Assembly (NCBI RefSeq): GCF_002554705.1
Contig: NZ_PDEP01000013.1
Coordinates: forward strand, 1-64,000
Source of the DNA: Longimonas halophila
GTDB lineage: Bacteria; Bacteroidota; Rhodothermia; Rhodothermales; Salinibacteraceae
Direction: 5' to 3'
DNA length: 64,000 nucleotides
Below, piece by piece: positions 16,335-26,000 of this stretch. A program made the position numbers and the translations under genes. The first letter of the stretch is position 1; each line of letters opens with the position of its first letter. The notes under the pieces were generated by a model, which was not told the DNA's origin, searched no databases, and was given only the letters and a program-made list of their open reading frames with translations.

Positions 16335-16538
16335 AACGTTTCAACATATGTGTAGCGCTTGTCGGCATTATCGGCACAAGCCACGCCGTTTTAACAGCCC
16401 TTTAGCGGAAGCGGAGGAACCCGAAGCCCCCACCATGGCTTTCCATTCCTCTGCACACACCGCTCGCCGCTTTCTGTTGTGACGCGGTGCGCGTCTCGCC
16501 TGATTTACGATTTGTACGGTATTACGCTCCTTCGACAC

Positions 16539-17210
16539 ATGGATGCCCCAACCCTTAACGCTGAGCCTCGCGACACCGGAAAGAAAGCGACGCGGGCCGT
16601 GCGTAACAGTAACAACGTGCCCTGCATTCTGTATGGACGCGACACTGACCCGGTGCCGTTTCAGGTGAGTGTGCACGACCTCAACCGCCTCATCTACTCA
16701 CGTCAGACCAGTGTGGTCGACGTGTCGATGAACGGCGACACCTGGTCGTGCGTCCTTAAAGACTTCGATCTACATCCGATTTCGGATGTGCCGGAGCATG
16801 CTGACTTCCAGGTCCTCAAAGAGGGCCGCCGCGTTACGCTTACCGTGCCGGTAAGCTACGAAGGCATTCCGGAAGGTCAGAAGAACGGAGGCGATACGCA
16901 GATTCTGGTGCGTGAAATTACCATCTCCTGCCTCCCTGAAAACATTCCGTCCGAAATCAGCGTCGATATTTCGGACCTGGAGATTGGCGATGCTATCCAC
17001 CTGTATGATCTCGACCAAGAGGCGTACAGCTACAAGATGGCGCAAGGCCAAACGCTCGTTACCGTTGTGGCGCCGCACCTCGAAGCCCTCGCTACCGAAG
17101 ACGAAGAGGAAGAAGAGGAGCTCGAAGAAGGCGAACTGCCCGAAGGCGAAGAAGGCGAACTGGCCGAGGGCGAAGAAGGCGAGGTCGAAGACGAAGAGGC
17201 CGACGCCTAA
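16539..17210 (+). CDS. rplY: 50S ribosomal protein L25/general stress protein Ctc
   Basis: The 223-aa protein is the long (Ctc/TL5) form of L25, which binds 5S rRNA. The N-terminal RNA-binding part ([27 protein letters not shown]) is followed by the beta domain ([38 protein letters not shown]). The last 40 residues are almost only Glu, Asp, Gly and Ala, an acidic tail typical of salt-adapted relatives. The start 16539 matches the family. prs-rplY-pth is a widely conserved gene order, seen here apart from the inserted mobile element. Confidence 0.93.
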   Translation: MDAPTLNAEPRDTGKKATRAVRNSNNVPCILYGRDTDPVPFQVSVHDLNRLIYSRQTSVVDVSMNGDTWSCVLKDFDLHPISDVPEHADFQVLKEGRRVTLTVPVSYEGIPEGQKNGGDTQILVREITISCLPENIPSEISVDISDLEIGDAIHLYDLDQEAYSYKMAQGQTLVTVVAPHLEALATEDEEEEEELEEGELPEGEEGELAEGEEGEVEDEEADA

Positions 17211-17237
17211 TCTATCATACACTTGCATGCGCACCAT

Positions 17238-17268
17238 CCGCCCGCACTGCCCCGCGCAGTGGGGGCGG
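17238..17268 (+). terminator. Strong hairpin after rplY
   Basis: CCGCCCGCACTGC (17238-17250) pairs with GCAGTGGGGGCGG (17256-17268) with one mismatch and a 5-base loop. Only a weak T run follows, so it could be a terminator or attenuate transcription into pth. Confidence 0.5.
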
Positions 17269-17351
17269 GTGTCGTTTAGGGCATGGCGACCTCCCGTTCA
17301 TAGCCCACCTTTCGCTTCGTCGGTCTCGCATCTACTTGCTCCTGTACTCAC

Positions 17352-17927
17352 ATGGCTTCTCCTGATCTGCTCGTTGTCGGACTCGGCAATCCGGGTCCTT
17401 CGTACGCCAACACGCGACACAATATCGGTTTTCAGGTGGTGGAGGCGCTGTCCGGACGTCTGGGCGCTGCATTGCGTCCGCTAAGCGGGCTGGATGCACG
17501 GGCCGGGCACGGGCCGCACAAGGACCAGGTGATTGCCCTGGCCCAGCCGCTCACGTACATGAATCGAAGCGGACACGCCGTCGCTGCCTTGCTCGACCAC
17601 TTCGAAACCCCCGTAGAGCGCCTGCTCGTCATTGTCGACGATTTGCACTTGGATACTGGCCAGCTACGGCTACGCCCCGGCGGGAGTAGTGGCGGGCACA
17701 ACGGGCTTGCCGATATTGCCGAGGCCCTGGATACGAGGAACTTTCCGCGGCTGCGTATCGGGATTGGGCAGGATTATGCACACGGCGAGCAGGCCGATTA
17801 TGTGCTGAGCCCGTTCTCGGCCCAGCAGCAGCCTGTCATCGAAGACGCCCGCATTCGCGCTTGTAACGCTGTGCTGCGTATGGCTACTGACTCGCTGGAT
17901 GCCGCGATGAACCGGTACAATGGCTAA
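17352..17927 (+). CDS. pth: Peptidyl-tRNA hydrolase
   Basis: Pth releases tRNA from dropped-off peptidyl-tRNA. The 191-aa sequence has VVGLGNPGPSYANTRHNIGFQ (catalytic His in TRHN), QPLTYMNRSGHAV, VDDLHLDTGQLRLRPGGSSGGHNGL and RLRIGIGQ, so all active-site residues are present. It follows rplY by 141 bp on the same strand, the usual order. The start is the first ATG before the conserved loop. Confidence 0.96.
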   Translation: MASPDLLVVGLGNPGPSYANTRHNIGFQVVEALSGRLGAALRPLSGLDARAGHGPHKDQVIALAQPLTYMNRSGHAVAALLDHFETPVERLLVIVDDLHLDTGQLRLRPGGSSGGHNGLADIAEALDTRNFPRLRIGIGQDYAHGEQADYVLSPFSAQQQPVIEDARIRACNAVLRMATDSLDAAMNRYNG

Positions 17928-18204
17928 TCCCATTGCCGAGGCGACCCGCCCTGCGCATCCCCTGAGACAGGGCCGATAACAGGGATCACGTAAGCTAATA
18001 GAGCATGTACGCACCTAATTTTGTTGAATCATTGCAAGAAATGACGGGCGCCGTTGTTTGTGGACGGCGCGTCCGCTACATTAGAAGCACTACACGAACC
18101 GGTGCGTATCTGTAACACGGCGTGGCGCCCCCGTGGCAGCGCTTCCAGTATGCAGAAACACGCCCCTCCATCGACTCCCAGATGCTGAATAGCTGCACTC
18201 CGAT

Positions 18205-20064
18205 ATGGCGAAGGTAGACGTCTCGATGCCCAAAATGGGCGAGAGCATTACAGAAGGTACGGTCATTGTCTGGCATAAACAGCCCGGCGACGAGGTTGAG
18301 CAGGACGAAACGCTCCTCGAAATTGGCACCGACAAGGTGGATACGGAGGTGCCCTCGCCCGCCGCGGGGGTGCTCGATGAGATCCTCGTGGAAGAGGGCG
18401 ATACCGTAGAGGTGGGCACCATCATTGCCCGTCTCGAAACCGAAGCCGAAGCGGCCAGCGAAGCGGACGCCGCCTCGCCTGCCCCTGAGTCCAGCGCCGA
18501 CGATGCAGACGCGGGGGCCTCCTCCGATGCCAGCGAAGCGGATACATCTACAGAAGCCGTCGCCGAACCCGACACGCCGTCGGGCAACGGGGCTGCTGAT
18601 GAAGCCGCTACCGACAGTGCACCGGCCGATGAAGCCGCCATCGAGGATATGGAGGTGGTGATGCCCAAGATGGGCGAAAGCATCACGGAAGGCACCATCA
18701 TTGCCTGGTTCAAGGACGTCGGCGATCCGATTGACCTTGACGAAACGCTCCTCGAAATTGGCACCGACAAGGTGGACACAGAAGTCCCCTCGCCCGCTGC
18801 AGGTGTGCTCAAAGAGCGCCTCGTGGAAGAGGGCGACACCGTTGAAGTTGGTACCGTCATTGCGATCGTAGGCGCAGAAGCATCGGCAGGCGCGGCAGCG
18901 GATGCCCCCGCCGACAGCGGCGACGCCGCGCCCGCAAGCGAATCCGAAGCCCCGCAGCCCGATCCGGCTCCCCAGCCTGTGGCCGATGACGGGCGTCCGA
19001 TTGCACGTCGGGGCGAAGACGGACAGTTCTTCTCGCCGCTGGTGCGGTCCATCGCTGAAACCGAAGGACTGAGCATGAGCGAGCTGGAGTCTATCGATGG
19101 CTCTGGGCGCGAGGGGCGCGTCACCAAAGAAGACGTGCTCAGCTATCTCGAAACGCGCACGGCCCCGCCCGAACCGACCGAAGCGAAGCCCGAACCGGCT
19201 GCCGACAGCGGCGACACCGCTCCCACGCGCGAGTCGGCCCCCGCACAGCCCACACCCGCTCCGCAGGCGCCGGCGTCTCGCGCCCCGCAGCGCGGCAGTT
19301 ACACCGTCGAAGCCGGGCCGAGCGAGGAAGAACTGAAGCAGCAGTACGGCGATCGCATCGAAGTGGTCGAAATGGACCGCATGCGCAAGATCACCGCCGA
19401 GCACATGGTGCGCTCGAAGGCGACCTCGGCGCACGTCACCTCGTTTGCTGAGGCCGATGTGACCGGACTCGTCAAGTTTCGCGAACGCCACAAGGAGGCG
19501 TTCCAGGAGCGCGAGGGAGTCAAGCTCACGTTCACGCCGTTCTTTGTGCAGGCTGCGGTCGAAGCCCTGCGCGATCATCCCACACTGAACGCGTCGGTGG
19601 AGGGCGACAAGATCGTGCAGAAGAAAAACTACCACATTGGCATTGCCGTTGCGATTGGACAGAAGGGCCTGCTGGCACCAGTCATCCGCAACGCCGGCGA
19701 CCTGAACGTGTCGGGACTGGCGCGCAAGATGGCGGACACGGCCAAGCGCGCCCGTTCGAAGCAGCTACAGCCTGACGAACTGCAGGGCGGGACCTTCACC
19801 GTCACCAACATCGGTTCGCTGGGCTCGCTGATGGGCACGCCCGTCATCAACCAGCCGCAGGTGGGCATCCTGGCAACCGGCGCAATCAAGAAGCGTCCGG
19901 TGGTGGTGGAAGACCCCGACATGGGCGATGTGATTGCGGTGCGCCACATGATGTACCTCTCGCTCTCGTACGACCACCGCGTGGTTGACGGCGCGCTCGG
20001 CTCCAGCTTCCTGCACCGCTGCGTGGAGGTGCTTGAATCGTACTCTGCCGACGACGAACTGTAG
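18205..20064 (+). CDS. 2-oxo acid dehydrogenase E2 (dihydrolipoamide acyltransferase), two lipoyl domains
   Basis: The 619-aa E2 core enzyme carries two lipoyl domains: residues 1-76 with lipoyl-lysine K44, and residues 150-225 with K190. Both lysines are in the identical motif EIGTDKVDTEVPSPAAGVL. Acidic Ala/Asp/Glu linkers separate them from an E3-binding domain (about 275-310, SPLVRSIAETEGLSMSELES) and the catalytic domain ending in SYDHRVVDGALG near residue 592. It should sit in a pyruvate, 2-oxoglutarate or branched-chain complex; the sequence alone does not decide which. No E1 or E3 gene adjoins it. The repeated lipoyl domains are nearly identical at the DNA level around the lysine, implying recent duplication or gene conversion. 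Confidence 0.94.
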   Translation: MAKVDVSMPKMGESITEGTVIVWHKQPGDEVEQDETLLEIGTDKVDTEVPSPAAGVLDEILVEEGDTVEVGTIIARLETEAEAASEADAASPAPESSADDADAGASSDASEADTSTEAVAEPDTPSGNGAADEAATDSAPADEAAIEDMEVVMPKMGESITEGTIIAWFKDVGDPIDLDETLLEIGTDKVDTEVPSPAAGVLKERLVEEGDTVEVGTVIAIVGAEASAGAAADAPADSGDAAPASESEAPQPDPAPQPVADDGRPIARRGEDGQFFSPLVRSIAETEGLSMSELESIDGSGREGRVTKEDVLSYLETRTAPPEPTEAKPEPAADSGDTAPTRESAPAQPTPAPQAPASRAPQRGSYTVEAGPSEEELKQQYGDRIEVVEMDRMRKITAEHMVRSKATSAHVTSFAEADVTGLVKFRERHKEAFQEREGVKLTFTPFFVQAAVEALRDHPTLNASVEGDKIVQKKNYHIGIAVAIGQKGLLAPVIRNAGDLNVSGLARKMADTAKRARSKQLQPDELQGGTFTVTNIGSLGSLMGTPVINQPQVGILATGAIKKRPVVVEDPDMGDVIAVRHMMYLSLSYDHRVVDGALGSSFLHRCVEVLESYSADDEL

Positions 20065-20418
20065 ACGCGCGACCGGTGTCTGTTGCAGCCTGCGCCGCTC
20101 CGTGTAGGCTGCGTGGGATGCCGTAGCCACGACAATTTATACCGCCCGGTGCCTTCCTTGCGATGCAGGGAGGGCATCGGTTGTTTGAGGCAACCCTATG
20201 GGAGGCGCATCCCTGTCCGTATCCCCCCAAACAGGTTCTTAAACGCGAGAATCTCCCCTGGGCTGGAATGGCATTCCGAGTGCATTCGAGGGATTGCCCT
20301 CATATTGATGGTAGCCGTTCATCATGGTCCATTCGGGGCGCTCATCGCCATGCATCCCTACGTGCAATGATGCGTTAGCGACACCCGTCGTGTCTGTGCC
20401 TTTTCTTAGAATCTGCCC
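20065..20418. other. Intergenic stretch, nothing recognised
   Basis: These 354 bp lie between the E2 gene and the tyrosine-recombinase-like gene. No gene, attachment-site-like repeat or clear terminator was recognised. Confidence 0.35.
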
Positions 20419-21363
20419 ATGCCGCCTTCTGCTTCTGATGCGCCGCTCGAACTCTCGCTCCGCGAGCTGCGCCGCCACCTCGACGCCTTTCTGACCGAGT
20501 ACCTGAGCGACAAGAGCGATGAAACGGTGGGCACCTACCGGCGCTCACTCAACACCTTTCAGAAGTGGTTTATTCAGCGGCAGGGGCGCTTTCAGTTTAC
20601 CGAAGACGATGTGCGCGCCTACAAGCAGTATCTGATGGAGGAGCGCGAGCTCAGCCAGGTCTCGGTGTCTACCTACCTGACGGCGGTGCGGCGGCTCTGC
20701 CAGTACCTGGTGGATGCAGGCCATCTGAACGAGAATCCGGCCAAGGCCGTGAAGGGCAACCGGCGCCCCGACACGCACACGCGCAAGGTGCTCACCGAAT
20801 CCGACATTGAAGCGCTGCTCGACGCGATGGACGACGCCACGCCCATTGACAAGCGGGATGTGGCCATTGTGTACTGCATGCTCTACGCCGGGATGAGCGA
20901 GATTGAGCTGGTGCGCGCCGACGTGGGCGACTTCGAGCACACGCTCATGGGCGATGTGTTGCGCGTGCAGGGCAAGGGCCGCACCGTAAAAGACGAGCAA
21001 GTACCGCTCGATCCGCCCGTGGTGGAGCGCATCGAAGCCTACCTGCAAGCACGCGAACGTCCGAACCCCGACAAGCCGCTCTTTATCTCGCATGGGCGCC
21101 GATCCAAAGGCAAGCGGCTCAAGACGCGCTCCATTCGCGGACGCATCAACCAGCACATGAAAGCCGCCGAGATCAAGCGGCCCGGCATCACGCCGCACAG
21201 CCTTACGCACACCGCCGCGCTCATCTGGCTGAACCGCGGCATGCCGCTGGAGCAGGTCAAAGAGCGCATGCGCCACGGCACCCTCGACACCACCATGATC
21301 TACTACAAAAAGCAGGGCCTCTTGAAGCGCGATCCCGAGGAGCTCGACGACATGGAGCTGTAG
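20419..21363 (+). CDS. Tyrosine-recombinase-fold protein lacking both catalytic arginines
   Basis: The 314-aa protein has an N-terminal SAM-like core-binding domain (residues about 15-105, FLTEYLSDKSDETVGTYRRS) and a full-length catalytic domain. The segment that should hold Arg I reads AGMSEIELVRADVGDF, with Ser160 where related proteins have Arg (GLREIEL). The HxxR box reads HSLTH, with Thr263 in place of Arg. The Lys strand (GKGRTVKDEQVPL), His260, His286 and the nucleophile position Tyr295 (TTMIYYKK) are kept with normal spacing. Recombination needs both arginines, so it is probably inactive as a recombinase and may serve as a DNA-binding protein. It has no integron-integrase-specific insert and stands alone among housekeeping genes. 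Confidence 0.85.
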   Translation: MPPSASDAPLELSLRELRRHLDAFLTEYLSDKSDETVGTYRRSLNTFQKWFIQRQGRFQFTEDDVRAYKQYLMEERELSQVSVSTYLTAVRRLCQYLVDAGHLNENPAKAVKGNRRPDTHTRKVLTESDIEALLDAMDDATPIDKRDVAIVYCMLYAGMSEIELVRADVGDFEHTLMGDVLRVQGKGRTVKDEQVPLDPPVVERIEAYLQARERPNPDKPLFISHGRRSKGKRLKTRSIRGRINQHMKAAEIKRPGITPHSLTHTAALIWLNRGMPLEQVKERMRHGTLDTTMIYYKKQGLLKRDPEELDDMEL

Positions 21364-21797
21364 ATGAACCGGATAGGAGTAAAGGATTTAGGGGAAAAGT
21401 AAAGCTCCCTGCTTCGGGCGCTATCGGGTCCGGATTCCGCCCACTGGTCCGTCAGTTCGAGGCCAGCATGCCTCCGTGCCTGTTCGGTGCATCCACACTA
21501 CGTTTCGCAAGCGCCAACGTACGGGGCACACGTCTCCAAATTAGCGCTTGTCCCCAGCGCCATGTGGCAGCCTACAACGAATTGATAGTCGGAGCCCGCT
21601 CGCGTCCCCGGCAGCCTATTCACCACCGACTTGAGAGATGTATTCTCCGCATCCTGCTTGCCCTGGACACCGATCCAGGGTCACGTGTTTAGCAACTTGT
21701 AGCCCGGGACTGGTATTCCGACAGCGGTCGGAAGGACGTCCCGGGCGGTTATTGAACCGCACGTAGCCGTCTCCGAGGGCGTGTCGCAGCGCTCCAC
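21364..21797. terminator. Convergent intergenic region with two strong hairpins
   Basis: Between two converging genes lie a perfect hairpin at 21661-21680 (CCCTGGA/TCCAGGG) and a compound hairpin at 21702-21746. In the compound one, GCCCGGGAC pairs with GTCCCGGGC and an inner TTCCGA pairs with TCGGAA. They probably act as bidirectional terminators. The remaining 290 bp contain no gene that I can support. Confidence 0.5.
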
Positions 21798-22778
21798 TCA
21801 CGGCTCCAGTTGCAAGCTAATCTGGTGCAGCCCACCGAACGACGACCACGATGTAAACGCATAGTCGGCGCGGAGCGGGCCCAGATCGATGCCAAAGCCG
21901 CCCCCGAATCCGGCCCAGTCCAGGCGGTCGTTCAGCACCAGTTCGCGGCTGCGGCGGTGGTTGTAGCCGCCGCGCACATCGAGCACTTCGCCCAGTTCCA
22001 GTTCCAGTCCCAGCGTCAGGTGCGCCAGCGCCTGCCCCAAGGGGGGCTCATCCTCCAGCGCGGTGCCAAAGTTGTGCAGGTCGTACCCGGTGACGGAGAC
22101 CTGGAGCGGCAGATAGGCCAGCTCCTTCGCCACGCCAATGCGCCAATCCACGGGCAGATCGGTCGATGCGGTGCCAAAATCGCTCAGCGTGCGCCCCAGG
22201 TGGTGCACCGACGCCGCCACCGACCACTGCTGCTCGGGCCAGTGCGCCTGGATGCCTGCATCCACAGCCGCCGCGGTGGCACGGGCCGACTCGATGGCGG
22301 AGTACACGAGATGCACATTCGCACCATAGCGAATGCGTTCGGTGAGTGCGGTCGCCAGTCCCACCGTAAGTGCCACATCGCGTGCTGCAAAGTCGCCGGT
22401 GGGCACGCCCTGGGCATCGCGTCCATCGAACGAGCCCCAGTCTACGTAGCGCACCCCGGCGCCTACCGTAGCCAGCCCGTCGATGTGATGGCTATATGCT
22501 ACGGTGCCCACCTGGCTGTCAGCAATAAAGTTGGTATACGAGGCCATCACCTGATTGCTTGTGGCCTGCGTGCCCAGCGCCGGGTTGTAGTAGAACGCGG
22601 CGGCATCGGTGCTGGGGGCAGCGGTAAGGCTGCTGCCCAGGGCCGCACTACGCGCTGATGTATCCAGCCGCAAGAAGCCAAACTCCGACAGCGAACCGCC
22701 CAGCTGGCCGTGTGCTGCCGGGGGGCCTATGAGCAGGCCGAGTAGCAGGCTCAGCATCCATCCAACACGAAGCATCAT
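21798..22778 (-). CDS. porQ: PorQ-like outer-membrane protein, type IX secretion
   Basis: The 326-aa protein has a signal peptide (MLSLLLGLLIGPPAAHGQ) and then GGSLSEFGFLRLDTSARSAALG, the beginning typical of PorQ/PorV beta-barrels of the FadL superfamily. FYYNPALGTQATSNQVMASY and the repeated amphipathic strands to the C-terminal phenylalanine-rich end agree. PorQ anchors the PorZ part of the attachment complex of type IX secretion, known only in the Bacteroidota supergroup. It is divergent from secA, which exports its clients. No other type IX gene is near. Confidence 0.82.
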   Translation of the reverse strand: MMLRVGWMLSLLLGLLIGPPAAHGQLGGSLSEFGFLRLDTSARSAALGSSLTAAPSTDAAAFYYNPALGTQATSNQVMASYTNFIADSQVGTVAYSHHIDGLATVGAGVRYVDWGSFDGRDAQGVPTGDFAARDVALTVGLATALTERIRYGANVHLVYSAIESARATAAAVDAGIQAHWPEQQWSVAASVHHLGRTLSDFGTASTDLPVDWRIGVAKELAYLPLQVSVTGYDLHNFGTALEDEPPLGQALAHLTLGLELELGEVLDVRGGYNHRRSRELVLNDRLDWAGFGGGFGIDLGPLRADYAFTSWSSFGGLHQISLQLEP

Positions 22779-23007
22779 AACACACCAGGAAGTCAGCAGT
22801 ACAAATCAACATCGTATACCTACATGCTACCGTGCGGTTTGGTTGAGTCCCCTTCCCTGCAGCAATCCATCGGGGAACGGACAAGTGTTGGTTGCGTGCC
22901 ACACACGGCGCATCAGCCCGACGGCTCTATTGTGTTCGAGCCTGCTCGACCACCCCAGTGCCGCGGGCCCGTTCCATTCGTTACTGCACTCGTTTTTCCT
23001 TCCCTCT

Positions 23008-26000
23008 ATGTTTGAGTGGCTCAAGAACCTGTTTGGCGATCCGAATGAGCGTAGGCTGAAGAAGATTTGGCCTGTCGTTGATGAGATCAACGAGATTTAC
23101 GATACGCTTCAGGATCTGACCGACGACGAGCTCCGCGCCAAGACCGAGGCGTTTCGGGAGCAGCTCCACGAGGCGGTCGCAGACATCGAGGCGCGTCAAG
23201 ACGAGATCAACGAGCGCTTGCGTCGTGCCCCCAGCGCCGCCACCGCTGAGCTGATCGAAGAGGCCGATGTTGGCGGCGACGGCCAACCTGGCACGGACCC
23301 GCGGGCTGATTTTGATCCAATTACGCTGGAAGAACGCGAGGATCTGTACGACGAGCTCGATGAGCTGGAGGAAGACTGGCTCGCCATCACGGAAGAAGAG
23401 ATGGACGCGCTCTTGCCCGAGGCCTTCGCTGTCATGAAGGAAACCTGCCGCCGTATGCTCGGCGAAACGTGGCAGGCGGGCGGTGCCCAGATCGAATGGG
23501 ATATGATCCCGTACGATGTGCAGCTTCTGGGCGGCGTGGTGCTGCATCACGGCAACATCGCCGAGATGAAAACGGGCGAAGGGAAAACGCTGGTCGCGAT
23601 CCTGCCGCTCTACCTGAACGCACTGGCCGACCGCGGCTGTCACCTCGTAACGGTGAACCCGTACCTGGCCGAGCGCGATGCCGAATGGATGAAGCCGCTC
23701 TTCGAGTTCCACGGCCTCAGCGTCGACGTCATCGACCGCTACGACCCGCACTCCGAAGAGCGCCGCGCCGCGTATCAGTCCGACGTCACCTACGGCACCA
23801 ACAACGAGTTTGGGTTCGACTACCTGCGCGACAACTCATTCGTCGTGCGCCCCAGCCAGTTGCAGCAGCGGGGGCATCACTTCGCGATTATTGACGAGAT
23901 TGACTCGGTGCTGATTGACGAGGCCCGCACGCCCCTCATCATCAGCGGGCCCGTGCCCGACCAGGAGAACGATCAGTACCAGGAGTGGCGCGATCCGGTG
24001 CAGAAGGTCGTGCAAGCGCAGAAGCGCCTCGTTAAGAAGCTGACGCGCGAAGCCAAGGACCTGCTTGAAGCGCGCGATGAAGCGCAAGAAGCAGGCAACA
24101 AGAGCGAGGCCAACGAGCTGGAAGAAGAGGCCGGACTGTCGCTCCTGCGCGCCTCGCGCGGCTACCCGCGCCTGGATGCGCTCAAGTCGCTCTTGCAAGA
24201 GCAGGGCGTAGAACGGCTCCGCCAGAAAACGGAGTACTTCTACCTGCAGGAAAACGCGAAGAACATGCCCTTCGTGGATCAGGAGCTCTACTTCGCGCTC
24301 GATGAGAAGCAGCGCACAGTCGAACTCACCGCGAAAGGGCGCGAGTATATCGCCCAGATTCGCGGCGAAACCGAAGACCTCTTTGTCCTGCCGGAAGTCG
24401 GCCAAGAGATTGCCGAGCTGGAAGATGAGCACGCTGAGCGTGTGGCCGAACTCGAAGCCGATCTCCGCGGTCGCAGCGACCTGTCGAGCGAGGAGCGCGA
24501 CGAGCGCCTCGTGGAGCAGAAGCAGGAGCTGCAGATGGAACTGCAGGAGCAGAAACGCAGCATCTACAACACGTACTCCGAACGAGCCGGGGTGCTGCAC
24601 GCCATTGAGCAGCTGCTGAAAGCATTCACGCTGTACGAGCGCGACATGGAGTACATCGTGCAGGATGGCAAGGTGCAGATCGTTGACGAGCATACCGGAC
24701 GTGTGCTCGACGGACGACGCTATTCGCAGGGCCTTCACCAGGCTATCGAGGCCAAGGAAGAGGTCGAGGTGCAGTCGGCCACGCAGACGTACGCGTCGGT
24801 CACGCTGCAGAACTACTTCCGCATGTACGACAAGCTCTCGGGCATGACCGGTACCGCCGAGACCGAGGCCGAAGAGTTTGGCGAAATCTATAACCTCGAT
24901 GTGGTCGTGGTGCCAACCAACGAGCCCATCCGCCGCGACGATAAAGACGACCTGGTCTTCCGCACGCGCCACGAGAAGTACGACGCCGTCGTCAACAAAG
25001 TCAAGGAATACAACGAGAACGGACAGCCTGTCCTGGTGGGGAGTGCCTCCGTCGAGGTCTCCGAACAGATCAGCCGCATGCTCAAGCGCGAGGGGCTGCG
25101 CCACAACGTACTCAACGCCAAGCAAGACCGCGCAAAGCAAGAATCGCAGGTCGTGGCCGAGGCCGGGCAGAAAGGCGCCATCACCATCGCTACAAACATG
25201 GCCGGGCGGGGTACCGACATCAAAATTAGTGACGAGGTGCGCGAGCTCGGCGGCCTCGCCATCATCGGCTCCGAGCGTCACGAAAGCCGACGCATCGACC
25301 TGCAGCTTCGCGGGCGTGCCGGACGCCAGGGCGATCCGGGCGAGAGCCAGTTCTACGTCTCGCTCGAAGACGACCTCATGCGCATGTTTGGCTCCGACCG
25401 CGTAGCCAAGATCATGGACCGCATGAACTGGGAGGAGGGCGTCCCAATTACCCACAAGTACATCAACAAGAGCATTAAGCGGGCGCAGAGCAAAGTCGAG
25501 CAGAACAACTACGCGATTCGTAAGCGCCAGCTCGAATATGACGATGTGCTGAACGCACAGCGCGAGGTCATCTACAAACGTCGCCGCCAAGCGCTCACCG
25601 GCGAACGGTTCCACGGACAGATGCTCTCCATGCTGCACGAGCTCTGTGAAGCCATCGTCGCCGAGTACTACGGCGACGGCAACATTGCCGGGCTCCGCGA
25701 AGAGCTGCTGCGCGTGTTGGCGTTCGACTTCGAGATCGACCGCGAAACGTTCGTGCAACTTGGCGAAGACGGCGTGGCCATGCGCGTCTTCGAGGAAGCC
25801 AGCGAGCACTATCACCAGAAACGCCAGGCGCTGGCCCAGCCGTTCTACGAGCGCCTCAACGGCCTCAAAGAAGAGCGTGGCGAGGATACACCTAACCAGG
25901 TGTACGTCGACTTTACCGACGGCCAGCGCCTCTTGCGCGCCGTGGCCGATGTCGAAGCCGCTCTCGAAACCGACGGCCAAGAGATCAACGACGCCCTCGA

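Noticed and set aside
20419..21363. The tyrosine-recombinase-like gene as the integrase of the cassette array
   Set aside because: It lacks the insert specific to integron integrases, lacks both catalytic arginines and lies more than 12 kb away behind housekeeping genes.
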